64,000 nt of DNA from Ophiostoma sp. CBS 140.51 (taxonomy: Eukaryota; Ascomycota; Sordariomycetes; Ophiostomatales; Ophiostomataceae). Of the stretch, positions 11,589 to 23,691 are shown in pieces. The notes below the pieces were generated by a model that had not been told where the DNA came from, did not search any database, and saw only the letters and a program-made list of their open reading frames with translations. The stretch is from assembly GCA_029298735.1 (NCBI GenBank), contig JANSLP010000044.1:62001-126000 (forward strand). Reading direction: 5' to 3'. The position numbers were made by a program, and so were the translations under genes. Numbering within the stretch: position 1 is the first letter of the stretch; each line of letters begins with the position of its first letter.

Positions 11589-12574
11589 TTTTGGGGCGGG
11601 GGTTGTACTGATTTCATGCAGAAGAGAGCTTTGTAGTGTTTACTCTGATCGGAGATCGACAGATCCTATTCAGCCGCATAAGGCTGGCTGATCGTGGGGC
11701 GCAAACAACTGTTTGATATTGATTATCAGGGTCTTTACAAGCATTGTTTTCAAGTCATCCGGTCTTTTACATTCAGAAGCTTGAATAATATCCCATTGTT
11801 TATGTGATTACCACATGCACCCCACACAGTTGTTTATGCCACAAATAACGTTGAAACAAACTCTCCACGATCGTCAACCATGCGTTCACACCAGTATAGG
11901 CTTCATTGATTAACAACAAAATATTCGTTCCATTGATTTCCCTTCTACTTTACAGACGTAGTATACCATACAAGTAACAAATCAAGAACAAACAGACGTA
12001 TAAGGTGAAAGGGTAAACAAACTCCAGATTCTCCAGATTCTCCATCTCTTTGATGCAATTAATAAAAAAAAGGTAAAACAAACAAAACTATGCAACAATC
12101 TTTTCAATCCTGAAAATATAATGAAATAAAAACAAACAATCCCGCGCTTTTGTTCCCTTTTTGAATACAAGAAAAATAGTGTGTCCTTTTAACAGCCGGT
12201 CCAAAAAATAAGCAATATAAAAGCAAGATAACAATAACGCAAGATACGCAAACCGAACGCAGAAAGGAATGAACAACGCCCTGGCTATGCTATGAAAGAA
12301 AAAAAAAAGGATTGTACACGCTGACAGTAAGCCGCGTGGGATATATGTGCCAAAAAAGACAAAATCGCAATATAAAAGGAATGACAGATGGGTAACGAAC
12401 ACAAAGACAACAAGACATTAACAGGAGGTATGGGACAAGCATAAAAATCAACACTGAACAAGAGGTACCCAATATATGTTGGGCATCCAATAGCGTAAGA
12501 GCATAAGCCAATGATGGAAGTGGAGTCGTGGAAGAGGAGGTTGATGAGAGTATTAGAGTAGAGGGCTATGTCGA
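11589..12574. other. convergent intergenic region, AT-rich
   Basis: The amidohydrolase and sog2 converge on this interval. It is AT-rich, with many A runs on the plus strand, consistent with 3' UTRs and polyadenylation signals. A short tandem CTCCAGATT repeat lies near 12022-12043. No gene was found. Confidence 0.5.
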
Positions 12575-15500
12575 CTAGAAGGCAACTTTGTTGCCATTAT
12601 TGAGGCGAAAGGGAAGAGGACCGAGGGGACCGGGGCTGAGCATGGAGGACGGGGTCATGCTGCCGTCTGCCGGGTGTGCAGTAGAGAGCGTGCTGCTGAT
12701 GGAGTTGAGCCCTGATGATGAACCGGAATTAGAATTGGACGAGAACGTGCCGGTGCGCGACGACATGGAGATGCCACCCGACGAGATCAAGGTGTCGGCG
12801 CGCTCAAAGAGGTTGCCGGAAAAAACATTGTTAAAGGACGCACTCTGAGGGGTGGAGGGCACAGTGGCCTGCACGGCCGGGCCGAGGGCGGCGCTCTGTG
12901 GTGTCATGGGGAGCTGGATGGACTGGTTGATGTTGGTGCCACCACTGAGTACACTGCTGCCACCACTCAGGGGAGAAGTCGTGCTGGCCAGCATGTTCGA
13001 CTGGCGCAGAGTGTAGGCCCAGGGCGACCGTAGAATCAGCCGGGTCGTATCCTTGATGCACTGGTGCAGTGGGCGAAGCCTGGCGCGGGTGTCGACGGGA
13101 AGCTGGATGGCGGTCTTGTCGTTGCGGATCATATCGGCAAAGCTGTACCACGAATCAAAGAAGTTGACACATAGGCTCCAGAAGGCGTCTTGCCAACGGA
13201 CTCCAGGCTCTTTGAGTTTGATACTGGACAGCCGGCTCTTGAGCGTCTCCGTCTGCTGGATAGCGGTTGCACAGCGTCCCAACAAGATGCGCCAGTCTCT
13301 TGTAACCTGTTCAGGTGCCCGTTGGGCCATGGCGGCCCGAAGCGAGGAGGCGTACTGGTTGTTGAGGCCCGGCAGCAGCCGCAATGCGACATCACTCGAC
13401 TTTTGCAACGATAAGAAGATCTTTTCAAACATGCGATCCTCTTCCGTGAAATCAGTCGTCGGTGCACCACGGCTGCTTGTGGAAACAAAGGACTCGCCCG
13501 ACCGAGGTGTGGCCGAAGTGATGGTCGCCGTACGACCGGTACCGTTGATGTAAGGCACAAGACTAGGTATCGGTACATCGGTCGCCACGCGTAGATTGCT
13601 CGGGTTGTGGGAGAAGCTGCTACCACGGATGCCTCGAACAGTAGCAAGGCCCGGGCGCTCAGCTGTCGGTGTAGACATGACAGACGTGTCGCGAGAATGA
13701 GGCAGCGATGGCGGCATGAGAGGCTTGATCGTGTCCCCAACCGAGATGACATTCTCAGACTGCGAGATTTGTCTAGATGATGCACCTGAAGCAGACTTTC
13801 GGTAGCCTTGTGTCGTGATCGTACCGGCTGAAGCAACGCGGAGCTCCATGATGCTGTGGTAGAGGTGCAACAGCAGCGTGCGCATGTACCGAGGATCGCC
13901 GTTGTCGAGGAAAAGATCGACGTTGACCTTCAGTAGCGAGCAAATGTGATCGTAGGCGTGAAGGAGCGTGACACAGGCGCTGTGGACGTTCTCATTTTCG
14001 AGGTTGCCCAGCTCGCCAGTATCAACGGCAACTTCGTGGCGCTGAATCTCACGCTCCAGCTGCTGCACGTGCGAGTTGGTGTTGTACACGACAATTTCAA
14101 GGCTGGACCGGCGCGTCGTTCCGTCGTTGGCAAGACTCATGAGCATCTGTATCATCGGGTGAATCTGGAAGACTGAATAAAGTACGCCTTTAGCGGCTTC
14201 CACGACGGGGTCACAGAACTTGGACTCCCGCCGCCGCTCGGGGAGGATAGAAAGACGACGGACATAGATGGGCCGTTGGTTGGTAATTTCGGACATGGGA
14301 CTCGCCGGGCTCTTGACATCGGAAATCGCTGCTGCTGCACCAACCGGGTTGCCCGTCATGGCAGAGCCGTGACTGAGGCCGCGGTAGTGGCTGAAGCGGT
14401 TGTTGGCCTCCGTTTCGTCGAGAGTGCCGAGCTCCTGGGCCTTCTTGGACACAATGCCCATCCGCCGAGACCGCTCACCGGGCCGGTCGTTGCCTGGCTG
14501 GCTCCCACGAGGTGCAGGAAGCAAAGTTGTCTCCGAGTTGCTACGGACACGCTCATTCACGCTCCCAATTGTCAACGGCATGACACCGGGGCGTCGAACG
14601 GCCGTGTTCTGCTGGGACAGGCCGCGGTAATGCGAACGTGTCGGGATAGGTGGTGGCCGCTGGAGATTGGGCGAACGCAGATCGCCGACTTCGGCACCAT
14701 TGACCTTGATCGGAAAACGGCCACTTGTGACACGCTTCGCGGGGAGAAGGCGGGGTGGCTCAAGCGGATCGGACGAGTCGTCTGTCGGTGTATCGGACAA
14801 GCCGCCCATGGAGTACGAGCCGCCGTTGGGTGCAGAGCCGTTGCCAGACCCTCCACTCGATGACGGACCGGACGCCGGCCCGTTGCTCTGGTTGTTACTT
14901 GTGGCATAGGAGGTGGCCGTCGCGGCAGCCGCAGCTTCAGCGCGTCCATTGAGCATGGCCTGCTTCAAAAACTTCTTTACGTGGGAGGTGACGGTGACTT
15001 CGGTGACCTCGCTCTCCTTGAGGTAGCCCTCATTGGGCGGGCTGCTGGCCTGGACTTGAAACACTTCGGGGGGCGGGAAGCGAATGGGGTTGCCGTCGAG
15101 CTTGAGCATCTGCAGCGACGCCATGTCGGCTAGGCACAGGGGCAGTTCTTCGATACGATTTTTCTGGACGGCAAAGACTTTGAGCGAGGTCAACTTGATA
15201 ATTTCGGGGGGTAGGACGCGGAGCTTATTGCGGCCCAAATCGAGGATTTCGAGGGATCGGAGGTCGCACAGCTGGTAGAGTAGAGGCACAGAGGCACAAC
15301 ATTAGACACTGCAGGAAGACTGGACACAACAGGCGAGAGCGGGGGAAATACTCACAGGTAGTGGGAACTCCCGGATGTCGTTATTGCGAACGTTGAGATA
15401 GCGCAGTGAAGAACACTCGGCGAACCGTGCAGGGAAACCCGCCAGTTTGTTGTGAGACAACGCGAGCCTGCAGAAAGAAGGATCAGGTCAGTTGAACGTT

Positions 15501-16104
15501 CGACAATTACCACACAGGACTCAACAGACAGCGTCCATTTTCTCGTGGCCAGCGGCTGCGAAGGTGCGATCCGTGTGCGGTGTCGCACCGTAGTCGTTTG
15601 GCTGTGTGGGGGCTTTGTCTAGACTCACCGTTCCAGCTTGTTCATGATAATGTCGACGACCTCGTCGGGCAGCCGCTGGATGTTCTTGCGGCTCAGGTCA
15701 ATGGTCAAGCCGGGCTTCAGCTCGTTGTTGATATCGCCGCCGTCGCCTGCTTGCTGGTCGCTGTGCCGCATTGCGTCCTTCATCGCCTCACGTGCCAGCG
15801 CGATAACCTGGCTGGCAGCGATCGGCGCGGATGCCGTCAGCGTGCCAGCACCGCTGCGTAAACCAGTCGGCATGGGCGGCGGTGGTGGTGGCGGTGGTGG
15901 TATCGGGATGCTCGCGAGGTTGACATTGCCGTTGGCGGCTGCTGCGACGTTTGCTGGTATAGGGGGAATCGGGATGTTGCTGCCGCTCGAGCCAGGTAGT
16001 CGGCGATTTTGTGCTGGGTTTTCGGGGAGTCCGCCGCGACCAGTGGATTGTGTGCCAGCGCCGAGGGGAAGCCCTGGCCGGTCTGAGCGATCTGGTCTGT
16101 CCAT
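12575..16104 (-). CDS. sog2: Sog2-like leucine-rich-repeat protein of the RAM network
   Basis: Sog2 is the LRR component of the RAM (regulation of Ace2 and morphogenesis) network. It works with the NDR kinase Cbk1 and the kinase Kic1 in polarised growth and cell separation. The model has exons 16104-15629, 15467-15356 and 15271-12575. All junctions are GT-AG with consistent phase, giving 1094 aa. Residues 1-140 are disordered and include a run of nine prolines. Five or six 23-residue LRRs follow (residues about 140-290, for example LRYLNVRNNDIREFP and LEILDLGRNKLRVLP); the exon joins fall cleanly between repeats, which supports the splicing. The remainder contains the SOG2-type conserved region, with a Ser/Thr-rich C-terminus. 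The ATG at 16104 is the first in frame. The promoter side is unusually long and gene-free. Confidence 0.9.
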
Positions 16105-19100
16105 GGCTGTGTAGAGATGGAGAGGAGAAGGGGAGTGAATCGAGACGCAGGAGGTTGGTATCGAGGATAGCTGCAGAGAGTCGCGAGCAGGTGAACAATT
16201 TTCACCGTGTAAGATCGTCGGATGGCCAGTCGTCGGATGTCAAAGGCCGAGGGTCGAGCTGTCGAGTTTGAGGAGCCGTCGATGGCTGGATACGAGGTAG
16301 TCGAGGGGAGACCCCTATTTCGCGGATGCAGAGTCCAGACAGACAGCTGCAGCTCGTCCGGCGCTGCGCAAGCGATCTGGTTCGTCCTCTTTCAGCGGCA
16401 GAAAGGGTGAAATGCAAGAAAGGTGGAGGAGAAGAGAGAAAGAGTAGAGGCTTGTCTAAGCCTGCAGGCGACCGCTGAGGCCCATTCGAGACAAAAGCTG
16501 GACTAAGAGACGCATGCGAGTGGATGTTGTTTTCTGTCGATGGTCAAAAGTCGAAATCGAAGGTTGAAAGACAAATGTCGAGAGTCGGGGGCGGTGGGGG
16601 GTTCGATTGTCGATTGTGAATGCAAGAGGAGAAATGCCAAAGGCGATGGGCGATCCGAAAAGAGAAAAAGAGGAACAAAAGGGTAAAGTGTAGAATGTAG
16701 AAGGGCAGAAATGGGCGGAAGGCGGATAGGATAGATGCTGCTAACAGAAACGTCGAAGAAGGGACGGATATTAACAGAGCACCTCGGGAAGGAAGGTGTG
16801 TTGTGTACTGAAAGAAGAAAAGGAAGAAGGTGCAATGGCAATAAACCAAGACCGTTGAAGATTTACCGGCAGGAACGAAGCGGCCTGAGTGAGGAAAGGG
16901 CTGGGAGAAAAGGAGAAGAGGAAGGCTCGAAGGGTAACAAAAAAGTATCCAGGGTAGTCGCGCGTCAGCCCAACCCGCAAACAAAGCAACTGCGACTGTT
17001 GAAGATAGAGCACAGGGCACAGAAGATACAGCAAAAAAAAGAAGAGCAGTGCAAAAGGAACGAGCCGCTTATCACAGGAATACCGTCGCAAATGGGCGGG
17101 AATAGAGCGCGAAAGGATGCTCAGAAGTAAGGTACACAGAGTGAGAAAGACGAGAGAAATGGCCGAAACGGAAGCAAAGTGATCCTTGGGTAGCGTGCGC
17201 CAACAACCGCACCTTCTCTATTCTCACGCATGTTCTCGCAAAAACGCACCCACCACAGAAAAAAAGCCCCTGGGAAAAGGGGGCGGGGTGGAGCCAAAAG
17301 GGAGTTCTGGGTGGTCTGGGCTGTCTGGATGGACACGCCAGAGAGAGACAGGAGACAGGGGGAAAGGGGCTTTTTGGGCCCAACAGCGAGTCAATTGCGA
17401 GAGACAGGCGGTAGAGCTCGCAGGAACACTGCATTGGGCTGTCTTTTTAGGGGGGCGACTTTCGCGCTAGTGCACGTTCTAGCCCGCAACGCTGGGAAGG
17501 CGGAAGGCACGAAGGAGAATAAATAGGAGGCGACGCGCTTGTACACAGTGTGGTGGATGGGAGAGGATGGAAGGCTGCCAGACGTGATGGACGATATATC
17601 GACAACAAGAGGATAAAAGAGCGATGAGAGATGCAAAGCAAATATGAATATGTAATAATGAGTATCTGTAAAGTAATATATAGATGTTCTTGTCGTCGTT
17701 TTCAAAAGTATTTGCTGTTCTACTTGAGCCTCTGAGAGGGCCAGTTTACCAGCCCAAAGACAGTGCGGACTTTTACACACTGTCTTTTTAAGCTTACAGG
17801 CGCTGGCCACTGCAGGTTGTTCTCCTTCCCCAGTTTTGTTTCCTTCTATTTTCACTTTTTAGCGTCTTTTAGAATGTCTTGGTCGGCCATTCGAGGGCAT
17901 CCGAAGCACAAATACATCAGAGGCGTCGTTTCCGCCCGCCACTTTTTGCTCGGGTTGCTCTTTTTTTGCCACTGAAGCGTTCCTTTTTTACACTGAAAGT
18001 TCTAGCGTCCTGCAGGTACAGACGCGCTGGCCCGCAGGGCGTTGCAGCATGCGTCGCCTGCTTCCGGCCTGTAACTTTTGGGGGCCGTCGAAGTGGTGTG
18101 TGGTGTGTCCTGGGCTCGAGAGGTGAAGGCGGGGCTGTCGCAGCGCGGAGCGCTGTTTCCCTTCTGAAACGTGAAACTTTAGAACGGTCCCAATGTGGCA
18201 CACTCTGGGCGGGCGCTGTTTCTACAAATAACACTCTCTCGCTCTCTCGCTGGCACTCCATACGTCCTCCCTCCGCTCTTTACCGGACTGTTGACGTGCG
18301 TTCATGCAGCATGGGGAAAGAGGCGTTGCTGGCCTATCGTCTAACGGAGAAGGGGCGAACGACAAACGAACGTATCGGGGAGGCGTTTTGAACAAGTGCG
18401 GTGTTGAGCGGTGTTGTCAAGACTATTTTTGTTATTTTTGTTTGGCCGCACGTTTCCGTGTCGTATCGAGCTTTCCCTTCCCCAGGACAAATCGCGTGGG
18501 AGGGTCCAAAGCTCTCCTTCTTGTCCTACAATGCGACACTACGGCCCCGTCGGGGGGGTTTCGCTACAGCGTCGCGTGAAACAATCTCGGGCGACGGATG
18601 GGGGATGGAGGTAGAGGAGGGCTCGTACTATGGATGCAGTTTCTCGCTTCTTTTTGAGGGTTGCCTGTCGTCTTTCGCCTGTTGACTTTGCCTCTCGCTT
18701 GTTCAACGAGTTCGTTTGATATCGGCTGCCGCCGTCGGGATAATAAAATGTGGCGTTGTTGAGAACACTGTTAAACTTTCTGTGATACTTTGTTTCCAAA
18801 AAGTAGAGCCGAGAAAAGGCAACGACGGAAGCTCTTTCGCGAATGCTGTTTCCTGTTTCAGAACATTCCGAATGCAGGCCGCAATCAAAATGTGAATGTA
18901 AGCCAGGTGAGGCAAGTACGGCCAGCTGCCAACAGAGAAGAAACACTCAAGCTTTCTTTCCAGCCTGCTCTTTCCATTCCTTAATGCCCAGGATAACGGG
19001 GAGAGATAGGAAAGAACGACTCTGTTGTTGACGAGAGCAGTTGCCTTATTGGGAAGTCGATACAGAAGAAAAAAACGAGGAAAGCACGCGAAATCCACAA

Positions 19101-19276
19101 AGTGATCAACACACAATCTACTCAGTGGTTGTTTTAAATTAGGAAACAACGTTGTAATCGTGCATGTTTTTCTGTTTTTCTCCCATGTCGACGAAAATAA
19201 AGTCGAAACATTCTAGCTATCCCCAAGAAACATCAAACATTGATCCCAGGGTTCGCTCACAATCAACAAAACAACC
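16105..19276. other. 3.2-kb divergent promoter region, purine-skewed
   Basis: This lies between the divergent sog2 and RecQ genes. From about 16390 to 17550 the plus strand is strongly purine-rich, so the sog2 sense strand is C/T-rich for more than 1 kb. That is what a long 5' UTR or promoter looks like in these fungi. Several open frames (16735-17130 plus, 17879-18391 plus, 18703-19149 minus) show no motifs and follow the base skew, so I do not call them genes. Confidence 0.45.
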
Positions 19277-21060
19277 ATGGCTCGTCTACACCCCAGTCTC
19301 CCCCATGCCCTCACCATGTCACCCCCGCTTCTCCGGCGCATCAGCCCCTATGTCGACATTGACTTTGCTCTGCGGCGCCAGTTTAACAAGACGTCTTTTC
19401 GGTACGCCTACTCTTTGTGTACACATGCTTGTGCTTGTGTCAAGCGGCCACGGTTCCTACGGACCGTATCCTTCCGTGTCTCCTGTGTCAACGCACACAA
19501 CTAACACACACCACGCTAGCCCACCACAGAGAGAGATCATCGTTGCCGCACTTGAAGGCTACGATGTGGTCGTACAAGCCGCCACGGGGTTCGGCAAGAG
19601 CCTGTGTTTCCAGCTGCCGGCGGTGATCAACAGTGGAGGTGAGTATCGGCGGGTGGTAAGCATATCGTTTTATTTGGAGCGCTTGCTAATTCATAGTCAC
19701 CATTGTTGTCTCTCCATTGTTGAGTTTGATGGTGCGGCTTTCACGGGTATATTTACTTTATATATTTAGACTGACACAGCAAACACTGCTGCAGATCAAC
19801 CAGGTGGACGCACTCCGTGCCGCAGGCATTGATGCCCGCACGCTCAACGGCTACACCTCGCCCGGAGAGAAAGCAGATATCTATCATGACTTGGGCTCGG
19901 CGCACCCGCGCACCCGGCTGCTGTACGTCACGCCTGAGCTATGTTCGAGTGGCCGGTTCCGAAGGCACATGCAGCTCGTCCACCAGCAGTGCGAGTTGGC
20001 GCGTGTGGTGATTGACGAGGCGCACTGCATCTCGGAATGGGGCCACGATTTTCGAAAAGATTTCGCCCAGCTGGGCTGGTTCCGGGCGTCGTTCCCGGAC
20101 GTGCCCATCATGTGCCTGACGGCGACAGCCAACGAGGCTGTATTAAAAGATATCCTCGACACGGTGCGTCTTCACCGAAGTAATGTTGGCCAACCACGGC
20201 TGAAAATGTTCCGACTGTCGCCGTTCCGACCAAATCTGCACCTCGCTGTGCGGTTTATTGCCAGCAATGAAGACGGCGACCAGCACCGCTTTGCCGATTT
20301 TGTGTCGTGGTACACCAACGTACAAAAAAATGAGCTGGCACGGCTTCAGAAGCGAAAACGAGGCCGGCTGCTCGTTCGAGAATCCAGTGTTGCCAGCTCG
20401 CCACCGCCGGCCAGTCCGGTGGTGTCAGGAATAATATATACACTGTCCAGAAACGAATGTGAGTTTCTGGCAACAGCTCTGCAAAACGAGGGCTTCGGTG
20501 CTCGACCATTCCATGCCCAGCTCTCACGGGAGGCCAAAGAGGAGACGATGGCAAAGTGGCTGAACAACGACTCGGGGTGCGCAGTAATAGTTGCTACAAC
20601 AGCCTTTGGCATGGGCGTCGACAAGCTGAATGTCCGTTTTGTCGTCCACTGGCGCCTACCCAAATCGTTTGAAGGCTACTGCCAGGAGATTGGACGTGCC
20701 GGCCGTGACGGCTTGCCAGCCAACTGCATCCTCTACTGTAGCCGTGGTGACGGAGAACGAATCGCCAGCTTTGTAGCACGAAGCAACACCCGACAGACAG
20801 CCAACAAGCACCACGCGGCACGACGAGCGAGTCTGAGAAGGCTGGTCGAGTACTGCGAGGACACGGAGGGCTGCCGACATGCAGCCGTGTGCGAGTACTT
20901 TGGGTTTGCAACGGGGTCGGCATGTCGATATGCCTGCGACCGGCACACGGACCCAAAAGCCCTGAGAGAGCAGAAGAAGGAGCAGTTGGGCGACGACGAG
21001 GCGTGGGCGTCGGGCACATTATTTAGTCAGACAGACGAATGGGAAGATGTTGACTTTTGA
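19277..21060 (+). CDS. short RecQ-family DNA helicase
   Basis: This is an ATP-dependent 3'-5' DNA helicase of the RecQ family, acting in recombination and replication-fork repair. Exons are 19277-19401, 19520-19638, 19697-19731 and 19795-21060. Phases agree and each join restores a conserved block, giving 514 aa. Motif 0 (SFRPPQ) is recreated across intron 1. Walker A reads ATGFGKS at residues 63-70, motif Ia (VVSPLLSLM then NQV) spans the tiny 35-nt exon, and the DEAH box is at 167-170. The C-terminal lobe has ATTAFGMGVDKLNVRFVVHW and GRAGRDG, followed by a Cys-rich zinc-binding region. There is no winged-helix or HRDC extension, so it resembles compact RecQ proteins such as the RecQ5-like RECQ2 of Neurospora rather than long BLM/QDE-3 types. 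Its 3' end lies 27 bp from that of cce1. Confidence 0.88.
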
Positions 21061-21087
21061 ATAAATAGCCCCGGTGTGATATGTGCT

Positions 21088-22332
21088 TCATCCTGTCAGT
21101 TGCTTCGTAGCGAGAAGGTCCTCTGCTCCTTTTGCTCGTAGTATGGCCTTGTTGCCCTCCCACTCAAGCCAGATGAGTCCCTGGGCCACACAGTCGGCCA
21201 AGTCGTCAATCTTGCTCAGAGTTATCAGTGCTTCGACGGTAGGCTTGACTTCAGACTTTGGCTTCGTGTCTGATTTCGTTTTGGTTGTCTCGTCTTTGGA
21301 TTTCACTCGACCCCGACTCTGCTTCGCATCCCATCGAATCAAGAACGCATCCACCATGCCGCGGGTGCTCTCGTCGTAGACCAATTTTGATGATTTCGGT
21401 GTCCGTAGCAGACCAGCCACAAACGCTTCCTTGGCATCTTTGATGTTTTTTTCTTTTGTCTTTCCCGTTCGCGGCGGCAGCAGTTCTTTTGCATGCCCGG
21501 CACCCATGCCACCCTGCAGCAAGAAGCGCGATGCGCGTTGTGGACTGACGGCTTGGACAGTCTGCACCGTGTTTGAGGCTGTCTCCTCCAACTGCCGGTA
21601 TGCAAAGATTCCATGCAGCATTGCCTCCAACGAGTTGACTCGGACAGTCCACTCCAGCACGGCGGCGGCACCGCCAGACCGAAACCGTTGGCGCTCGATC
21701 AAAATGTGTGTTGGCGACAAAGGCAGCAGGCGGTCCCGGATGAGGCGTGCAGCGACGGCGGCCATGGACGGTGGAGAGAAGGTAGAGGCGGGCAGTTTCG
21801 CAGCACTCTCTTCCGACTCGTCCTTCTCTGGTCCACCGATGAGCGACAGCCGCTCCCATGCCACGAGCTTGGGCACGGAGTGGCCGCCCTTCGGTGATGA
21901 GGGCACCTCCAGCAGACAGTATGCAAGGTTGCGCACGCCCATGTCGATGGAGAGGATGCGTTGGGGAGACTTCTTTGCTTCTGTCATCGTCGGCGGTGTC
22001 TCATCCATTGCCTCTTCCAGGTCGGCTCGCAGGACGGCGCGCGTGCCCGACGAGTAGCGGCCACACAAGACGGCCAGATCGCGGAGGGCAGTCAGGCTGA
22101 GGACAGGTAGACGCTGGTCTTCTGCCGGCGCATCAAGCTTCTTCTCGGCAGCCTTTTTCACCGTCTTTCGCGGTGCACGCTTTGCTTTGGCCTTGGTTGT
22201 GGCCAGTCCTCTCCTGGCATATTGAGGAGCTGCAGAACAAGAATATCGCGCCAGCGTCAAAGACGCGTAGCGAGGTGGAGATGGGACAAGGAGAGCCTGT
22301 AACGGCCTCCAGCCTCGGCCTATGGAAGCCAT
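21088..22332 (-). CDS. cce1: mitochondrial Holliday-junction resolvase Cce1/Ydc2
   Basis: This cruciform-cutting endonuclease resolves four-way junctions in mitochondrial DNA and supports mtDNA segregation. It is 414 aa from the ATG at 22332; the longer open frame begins with GTG. The N-terminal 50 residues are rich in Arg, Ser and Ala with no acidic residues before about 55, ending near RRGLAT, which suggests a mitochondrial presequence. A SAP-like segment (residues about 78-105, ALRDLAVLCG and SSGT) precedes the RNase H-fold core. Conserved acidic positions are visible in SIDMGVRNLAY, ILIERQRFRSG and the C-terminal DDLADCVAQGLIWLEW. These match the catalytic layout of Ydc2. A Lys/Ser-rich linker separates the last two blocks. 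It converges with the RecQ-like helicase gene. Confidence 0.92.
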   Translation of the reverse strand: MASIGRGWRPLQALLVPSPPRYASLTLARYSCSAAPQYARRGLATTKAKAKRAPRKTVKKAAEKKLDAPAEDQRLPVLSLTALRDLAVLCGRYSSGTRAVLRADLEEAMDETPPTMTEAKKSPQRILSIDMGVRNLAYCLLEVPSSPKGGHSVPKLVAWERLSLIGGPEKDESEESAAKLPASTFSPPSMAAVAARLIRDRLLPLSPTHILIERQRFRSGGAAAVLEWTVRVNSLEAMLHGIFAYRQLEETASNTVQTVQAVSPQRASRFLLQGGMGAGHAKELLPPRTGKTKEKNIKDAKEAFVAGLLRTPKSSKLVYDESTRGMVDAFLIRWDAKQSRGRVKSKDETTKTKSDTKPKSEVKPTVEALITLSKIDDLADCVAQGLIWLEWEGNKAILRAKGAEDLLATKQLTG

Positions 22333-23691
22333 GGGCTTCAGATGAGCTCTCACAGAGCTGCTCGCGAAAGACCGTTGAAATGTTGACCGTTGTAGGTGCC
22401 AGGTCCGGTTGACGTAACGTGTTGTTGGTTGGTTGTTTTAGCTGCCGTTGCGGGCGAAGCTAGCCCCTGAAAGATCCCGCGCACCAAAATAGTGTAGGTG
22501 ACCATCTAGCCTCACCCATGAGATGCCTCAACACGACATCGAATCAGACAATCGCACAATTCCTTGACTCAAGGACATTTTACTTGGGATCTACTTATTT
22601 TTATTTTTTTTATCTGTAATTTTCGCTGTATTTTATGTGACTTTGTTTCTGTCACATTGTATTTCATTTTGATTTTGATATTTTTTAATAATTTTCACAA
22701 AACAAAAACAAAATCGTTGATTATCGCGAGGCTTTTTCAGAATAATGAAGCGGGACATAAACAAACTATGCGAAAAAGAGTCCAATGCAGTATAAAATAT
22801 AAAATGACTTTAAGCGATAAGAATGAACACGAGTACCCAACAGCCCGTCGTTCTGCTTGCTGACCAAGGTTGTTAAAACAACGTGATATGTACTCTGTGC
22901 GATCGGAAGATGGACGGAAGCGCAAATGAATCGACCGGGATATCGAGATCAGGCATTCCAAATACCGTGCATATCGTGTGCCAGCCTCGCGTTCGCGTTC
23001 GATACACCACTCTTCAGCTTTATCAATTAACTTCACGTTGTGCATCGTAGCTTGACGTCACTTTGAATAGGCCGTTGAATAGCCCCCAAATAGGCACTGA
23101 AAAGGCAGGCGAAAACATAGGCAGAAAAATTTGGCAGGCACAGGCGCCTCGGCGATATCGCTTGGAGGGCAAAATGAGACAAATACAGCGGGTTACAGCG
23201 GGCTCGGACGGATGACAAAGCGCAATTCGGTTGAGTTCGGCGGGGAGCGGGACTGCGTACCTAGCCAGCCAACATCGGAGCCGGCGCAAAAACAAGACCA
23301 AAAAAGTGACAGAAAATAGTGTTGCTCGGTTTAAAGTATTTGATTTTTTCTTCTCCGACGCACGTCAATGACACAGGGCGTTGGACAACAGACGACAAGA
23401 CAAACATTCCAAATCAGTTGGTTCCTATTGTCGAGTGAGAGTTGCATACGAGCAAGAGCAAGCCTCGGTCATTCCTTCCTGATTGTCAATCGCCGACGGT
23501 GGACAGCTCTTTCCTTTGTCTTCTATTCTGTACCGGCCCTTCGTTCTTTCCCGCCCTCCAGATTAGAAATACAAGCGCCAACTTGCGCAACGCACGCCAT
23601 ACTCCCCAGTACACCCAATTCCCCAATGTAATACGGCGCCCCTGCAGCCATCGTATATAAAGCCGCGACGAAGGCGACCCCGCCATCACAG
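22333..23691. other. divergent cce1/glr1 promoter with an AT-rich island
   Basis: No gene was found in this 1.36-kb divergent interval. About 22565-22830 is markedly AT-rich, with long T runs followed by A runs, unlike the GC-rich surroundings. The part nearest 23692 is C/T-rich and holds a TATA element. Confidence 0.45.
23654..23660 (+). promoter_or_regulatory. TATA box of glr1
   Basis: The sequence TATATAA lies 32 bp before the first glr1 ATG. A TATA box this close would place transcription starts at or just around that ATG, which affects which of two start codons is used. Confidence 0.5.

Noticed and set aside
17879..18391. Plus-strand frame of 170 codons in the sog2/RecQ gap
   Set aside because: It is rich in Arg, Ser and Cys, without motifs or gene-like codon use, and overlaps other frames. 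It is probably chance.
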